25,521 nt of DNA from Candidatus Segatella papionis (GTDB lineage Bacteria > Bacteroidota > Bacteroidia > Bacteroidales > Bacteroidaceae). This document shows, in pieces, positions 22,835-25,521 of the stretch. The notes beneath the pieces were generated by a model, which saw only the letters and a program-made list of their open reading frames with translations, searched no databases and was not told the DNA's origin. Made by a program: the position numbers and the translations under genes. The stretch is from the NCBI GenBank assembly GCA_002297965.1, contig DBLF01000114.1, positions 1-25,521 on the forward strand. The letters are read 5' to 3'. Positions within the stretch are counted from its first letter, which is position 1. Each line of letters begins with the position of its first letter.

Positions 22835-25195
22835 ATGAACAAGATTATCAGAAAAATACAATATTCAGAGAAGGTTTACCGCTTCGATGTAGAAGCACCT
22901 CTCATCGCCAAAAGTCGCAAGGCTGGCAATTTCGTCATTATCCGTGTGGACACCAACAGTGAGCGTATGCCACTCACCATCGCTGATGCAGATATAGAGA
23001 AAGGAACCATCACCCTCGTGGTGCAAAAAGTGGGTCTCTCCTCTACCAAGCTCTGTGCACTGAACGAAGGAGATGAAATCCAAGATGTAGTAGGTCCACT
23101 AGGAAACCCCACTCATATCGAGAACTTCGGCACCGTGATTTGTGCAGGAGGTGGCGTTGGTGTGGCTCCAATGCTCCCTATCATCAAAGCACTGAAGGCA
23201 GCGGGCAACCGAGTGCTCTCTGTCATTGCAGGCAGAAGCAAAGACTTAGTCATCATGGAGAACGAGGTATGCCAGTCGAGCGACCAACTGATTATTATGA
23301 CCGATGATGGCAGCTATGGCGAGAAAGGAGTGGTAACCGTAGGTATAGAAAAGCTCATCAAGCAGGAACACATCGACAAGGTATTTGCCATCGGTCCCCC
23401 CATTATGATGAAGTTCTGCTGCCTCCTCACCCAGAAATATCAATTGCCTACCGATGTTTCGCTCAATACAATCATGGTAGATGGTACAGGTATGTGTGGT
23501 GCTTGCCGACTCACCATAGGTGGGAAAACCAAATTTGTGTGCATCGACGGTCCTGAGTTTGATGGCGCTAAGGTAGATTGGGACGAAATGTTCAAACGCA
23601 TGGGTACTTTCCGTAATGCCGAACGAGAGGAGATGGAGCACTTTGAGGAGCATTTGTCTACCGTGCACGCACAGAAGAAAAAGGAGACTACCGATGTGAC
23701 GATGGACGTGGTGCCAACAGATGAATGTATCGATATATTGACAGACCGTAACGCAGCTTGGCGCAAGGAGTTACGAAGTTCGATAAAAGCAAAGGAACGC
23801 ACAGCCATCGAGCGTGTAAAGATGCCAGAACTAGACCCGAAATACCGTGCCACCACTCGCACGGAAGAGGTAAACATCGGACTGACCAAGGAAATGGCCA
23901 TGACCGAGGCAAAGCGATGCCTAGACTGTCCTAGACCAACCTGCATGGAGGGATGCCCAGTGAGCATCAACATACCATCATTTATCAAGAACATCGAGCG
24001 TGGACAGTTCCTCGCCGCAGCAAAAGTGCTGAAAGATACATCAGCCCTACCCGCCGTATGTGGTAGAGTTTGTCCTCAAGAGAAGCAGTGTGAGAGCAAA
24101 TGCGTACACCTTAAAATGAACGAGCCTGCCGTAGCTATCGGATACCTGGAAAGATTCGCCGCCGACTACGAGCGTCAGAGTAGCAACATCAGTGTACCTC
24201 CATGCGACGAGAACAACGGCATCAAGGTAGCCGTGGTAGGATCGGGACCATCTGGTTTAAGTTTTGCGGGTGACATGGCGAAAAAGGGGTTCGATGTAAC
24301 TGTATTTGAAGCCTTGCACGAGATAGGTGGCGTTTTGAAATATGGCATACCTGAATTCCGTTTGCCAAACGCCATTGTGGATGTTGAAATAGAGAACCTG
24401 CAGAAGATGGGTGTAAAGTTTGTTACCGACTGCATCGTAGGTAAGACCATCTCGGTGAAAGACCTGAACGAGCAGGGGTTCAAAGGTATCTTCGTAGGTT
24501 CAGGAGCTGGGTTGCCTAACTTTATGAACATTCCGGGTGAGAATGCACTCAACATTATGTCATCCAACGAGTATCTTACCCGAGTAAACTTGATGGACGC
24601 TGCCAATCCACATAGCGACACCCCTATCAACCTGGGCAAGAATGTGGTAGTAGTGGGCGGTGGCAACACAGCCATGGACAGCTGCAGAACCGCCAAACGA
24701 CTAGGTGCTGATGTAACATTGGTGTACCGTCGCTCGGAAGCTGAGATGCCTGCACGTCTGGAAGAAGTAAAACACGCCAAGGAGGAAGGCATACACTTTA
24801 TGACACTGCACAACCCGAAAGAATATGAGGCTGACGAGCAGGGAGCTGTCAAGGCTGTGATACTCGACGTGATGAAACTGGGCGAACCAGACGCTAGCGG
24901 CCGCCGTCGCCCAGAGGCTACAGACGAGACCGTGACATTGGAGTGCGACCAGGTTATTGTGGCTGTAGGTGTAAGCCCTAACCCTCTAGTTCCTCAGAGC
25001 ATAGAAGGCTTGGAGCTAGGACGCAAGAATACCATCGTAGTAAATGAGCAGATGCAGAGTTCCCAAGAGGAAATCTATGCTGGGGGCGACATTGTGAGAG
25101 GTGGTGCCACTGTGATTCTCGCCATGGGTGACGGCAGAAAAGCAGCACTCAACATGAACGAACGACTGATGAAACAACGGAAAAAGAAGTTATAG
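22835..25195 (+). CDS. Fused NfnAB-like ferredoxin/NADH:NADP+ oxidoreductase (PyrK-like + GltD-like)
   Basis: 786 residues. The N-terminal third (about 1-280) is a ferredoxin-NADP reductase-like, PyrK/NfnA-type domain: FAD/NAD-binding AGGGVGVAPM at 104-113, then D216-GTGM-C221-GA-C224 and C236. In NfnA the [2Fe-2S] cluster is held by one Asp and three Cys, and Asp216 fits this. The C-terminal two-thirds (about 300-786) is GltD/NfnB-like: [4Fe-4S] ligands among C362, C365, C370, C374 and C409, C413, C419, C423; FAD loop GSGPSG at 469-474; NADPH loop GGGNTAMD at 608-615. Such fusions are often annotated as PyrK plus glutamate synthase small subunit, but no glutamate synthase large subunit is adjacent. 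NfnAB enzymes couple ferredoxin and NADH to NADP+. I saw no clear promoter in the 186-bp gap upstream. Confidence 0.85.
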   Translation: MNKIIRKIQYSEKVYRFDVEAPLIAKSRKAGNFVIIRVDTNSERMPLTIADADIEKGTITLVVQKVGLSSTKLCALNEGDEIQDVVGPLGNPTHIENFGTVICAGGGVGVAPMLPIIKALKAAGNRVLSVIAGRSKDLVIMENEVCQSSDQLIIMTDDGSYGEKGVVTVGIEKLIKQEHIDKVFAIGPPIMMKFCCLLTQKYQLPTDVSLNTIMVDGTGMCGACRLTIGGKTKFVCIDGPEFDGAKVDWDEMFKRMGTFRNAEREEMEHFEEHLSTVHAQKKKETTDVTMDVVPTDECIDILTDRNAAWRKELRSSIKAKERTAIERVKMPELDPKYRATTRTEEVNIGLTKEMAMTEAKRCLDCPRPTCMEGCPVSINIPSFIKNIERGQFLAAAKVLKDTSALPAVCGRVCPQEKQCESKCVHLKMNEPAVAIGYLERFAADYERQSSNISVPPCDENNGIKVAVVGSGPSGLSFAGDMAKKGFDVTVFEALHEIGGVLKYGIPEFRLPNAIVDVEIENLQKMGVKFVTDCIVGKTISVKDLNEQGFKGIFVGSGAGLPNFMNIPGENALNIMSSNEYLTRVNLMDAANPHSDTPINLGKNVVVVGGGNTAMDSCRTAKRLGADVTLVYRRSEAEMPARLEEVKHAKEEGIHFMTLHNPKEYEADEQGAVKAVILDVMKLGEPDASGRRRPEATDETVTLECDQVIVAVGVSPNPLVPQSIEGLELGRKNTIVVNEQMQSSQEEIYAGGDIVRGGATVILAMGDGRKAALNMNERLMKQRKKKL

Positions 25196-25219
25196 TTACA
25201 GAACATACAGCTACGAAAT

Positions 25220-25239
25220 GTTGTAAAAAGTTGTAAAAA
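25220..25239 (+). repeat. Two tandem copies of GTTGTAAAAA
   Basis: A 10-bp unit repeated exactly at 25220-25229 and 25230-25239, just before the larger inverted repeat. Confidence 0.7.
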
Positions 25240-25254
25240 AATAGGACGAGTTAG

Positions 25255-25417
25255 GCGTTACGTTACAGTTGTTACAGTTTTTTTGTCCATTTTCTCATGT
25301 TTTCTCTCTTTGTGAAAAAGTATATAATTTAATTACTATATATATTAATATATATAGTAAAATTTAGTTTAAGATAATGATTGCATTTTGAAAACTGTAA
25401 CAACTGTAACGTAACGC
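25255..25417. repeat. Nested inverted repeat with 27-bp perfect arms and central palindrome
   Basis: Arms 25255-25281 and 25391-25417 are exact reverse complements; each contains GTTACAGTT twice in tandem. The spacer holds a perfect 28-bp AT palindrome at 25333-25360. No ORF lies inside. It follows the NfnAB-like gene and could be a MITE-like element, a regulator binding site or part of a neighbouring mobile element. Confidence 0.85.
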
Positions 25418-25454
25418 AAAACTCCCCAAAAGGACACAATGAATTCATACCGAT

Positions 25455-25500
25455 AAAACTATGAGCTTTCCGGGAAAAAAACTATGAGTTTGAAAAATTA
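25455..25500 (+). repeat. Two 23-bp direct repeat units at the window edge
   Basis: AAAACTATGAG occurs at 25455-25465 and 25478-25488, spaced by exactly 23 bases; each is followed by a T-rich then A-rich stretch. A third copy is not seen before the window ends. Confidence 0.55.
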
Positions 25501-25521
25501 AGATCTTCGTTAACAGATTTT

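Noticed and set aside
22835..25195. Glutamate synthase small subunit (GltD) proper
   Set aside because: The fused PyrK/NfnA-like N-terminus and the Asp-containing [2Fe-2S] motif fit NfnAB better, and no large subunit is adjacent.

Overview
The window looks like a chromosomal segment from the phylum Bacteroidota, most likely a Prevotellaceae species (Prevotella/Segatella-like). Three things point there. Promoters are of the Bacteroidota type (TAnnTTTG near -7, TTTG/TTGC 19-21 bp upstream). Shine-Dalgarno sequences are scarce. The gene content fits: an rnfBCDGEA operon with rseC, a type IX secretion 'Plug' protein, a DUF2520-kdsC-maf cluster and a fused NfnAB-type flavoprotein. Genus is an inference from style and content, not from any search.

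Layout. 1-571: the 3' end of one tRNA-Glu, a tRNA-Ser(GCT), a complete tRNA-Glu(CTC), and two near-identical terminators that suggest a tandem duplication. 572-1807 (+): Plug-like protein. 1958-7617 (-): rseC-rnfBCDGEA, the ferredoxin:NAD+ oxidoreductase. 7630-7970: divergent promoters. 7971-8420 (+): a very acidic conserved-looking protein of unknown function. 8421-8950: a large inverted repeat, a tiny minus-strand transcription unit with a 25-residue Cys-containing ORF, and a terminator. 8951-9928 (-): a CE12 acetylesterase with a vestigial CE8 pectinesterase tail. 10086-13314 (-): hisS, then purA and a Fur-family regulator. 13439-15480 (-): DUF2520 protein, kdsC, maf. 15654-16634 (+): GNAT/FemAB-like protein. 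16705-17328 (-): TetR-type regulator. 17545-19833 (+): malic enzyme (MaeB type). 19834-20346: a self-contained candidate small RNA of about 88 nt and the rplU promoter with a long leader. 20347-20974 (+): rplU-rpmA. 20975-21355: a 21-bp degenerate repeat array and the serS promoter. 21356-22648 (+): serS. 22835-25195 (+): NfnAB-like fusion. 25196-25521: an unusual nested inverted repeat with a central perfect AT palindrome, and further short repeats.

Function. Most genes are housekeeping (translation, purine and KDO synthesis, nucleotide sanitation). The metabolic theme is redox balance in an anaerobe. Rnf couples reduced ferredoxin to NAD+ and an ion gradient. The NfnAB-like enzyme is expected to couple ferredoxin and NADH to NADP+. 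The MaeB-type malic enzyme makes or uses NAD(P)H.

I saw no CRISPR array, transposase, phage gene or recognisable defence system. The most interesting parts are non-coding or very small: the 8665-8742 micro-ORF unit, the 20026-20113 RNA, the 21089-21195 repeat array and the 25255-25417 nested palindrome.
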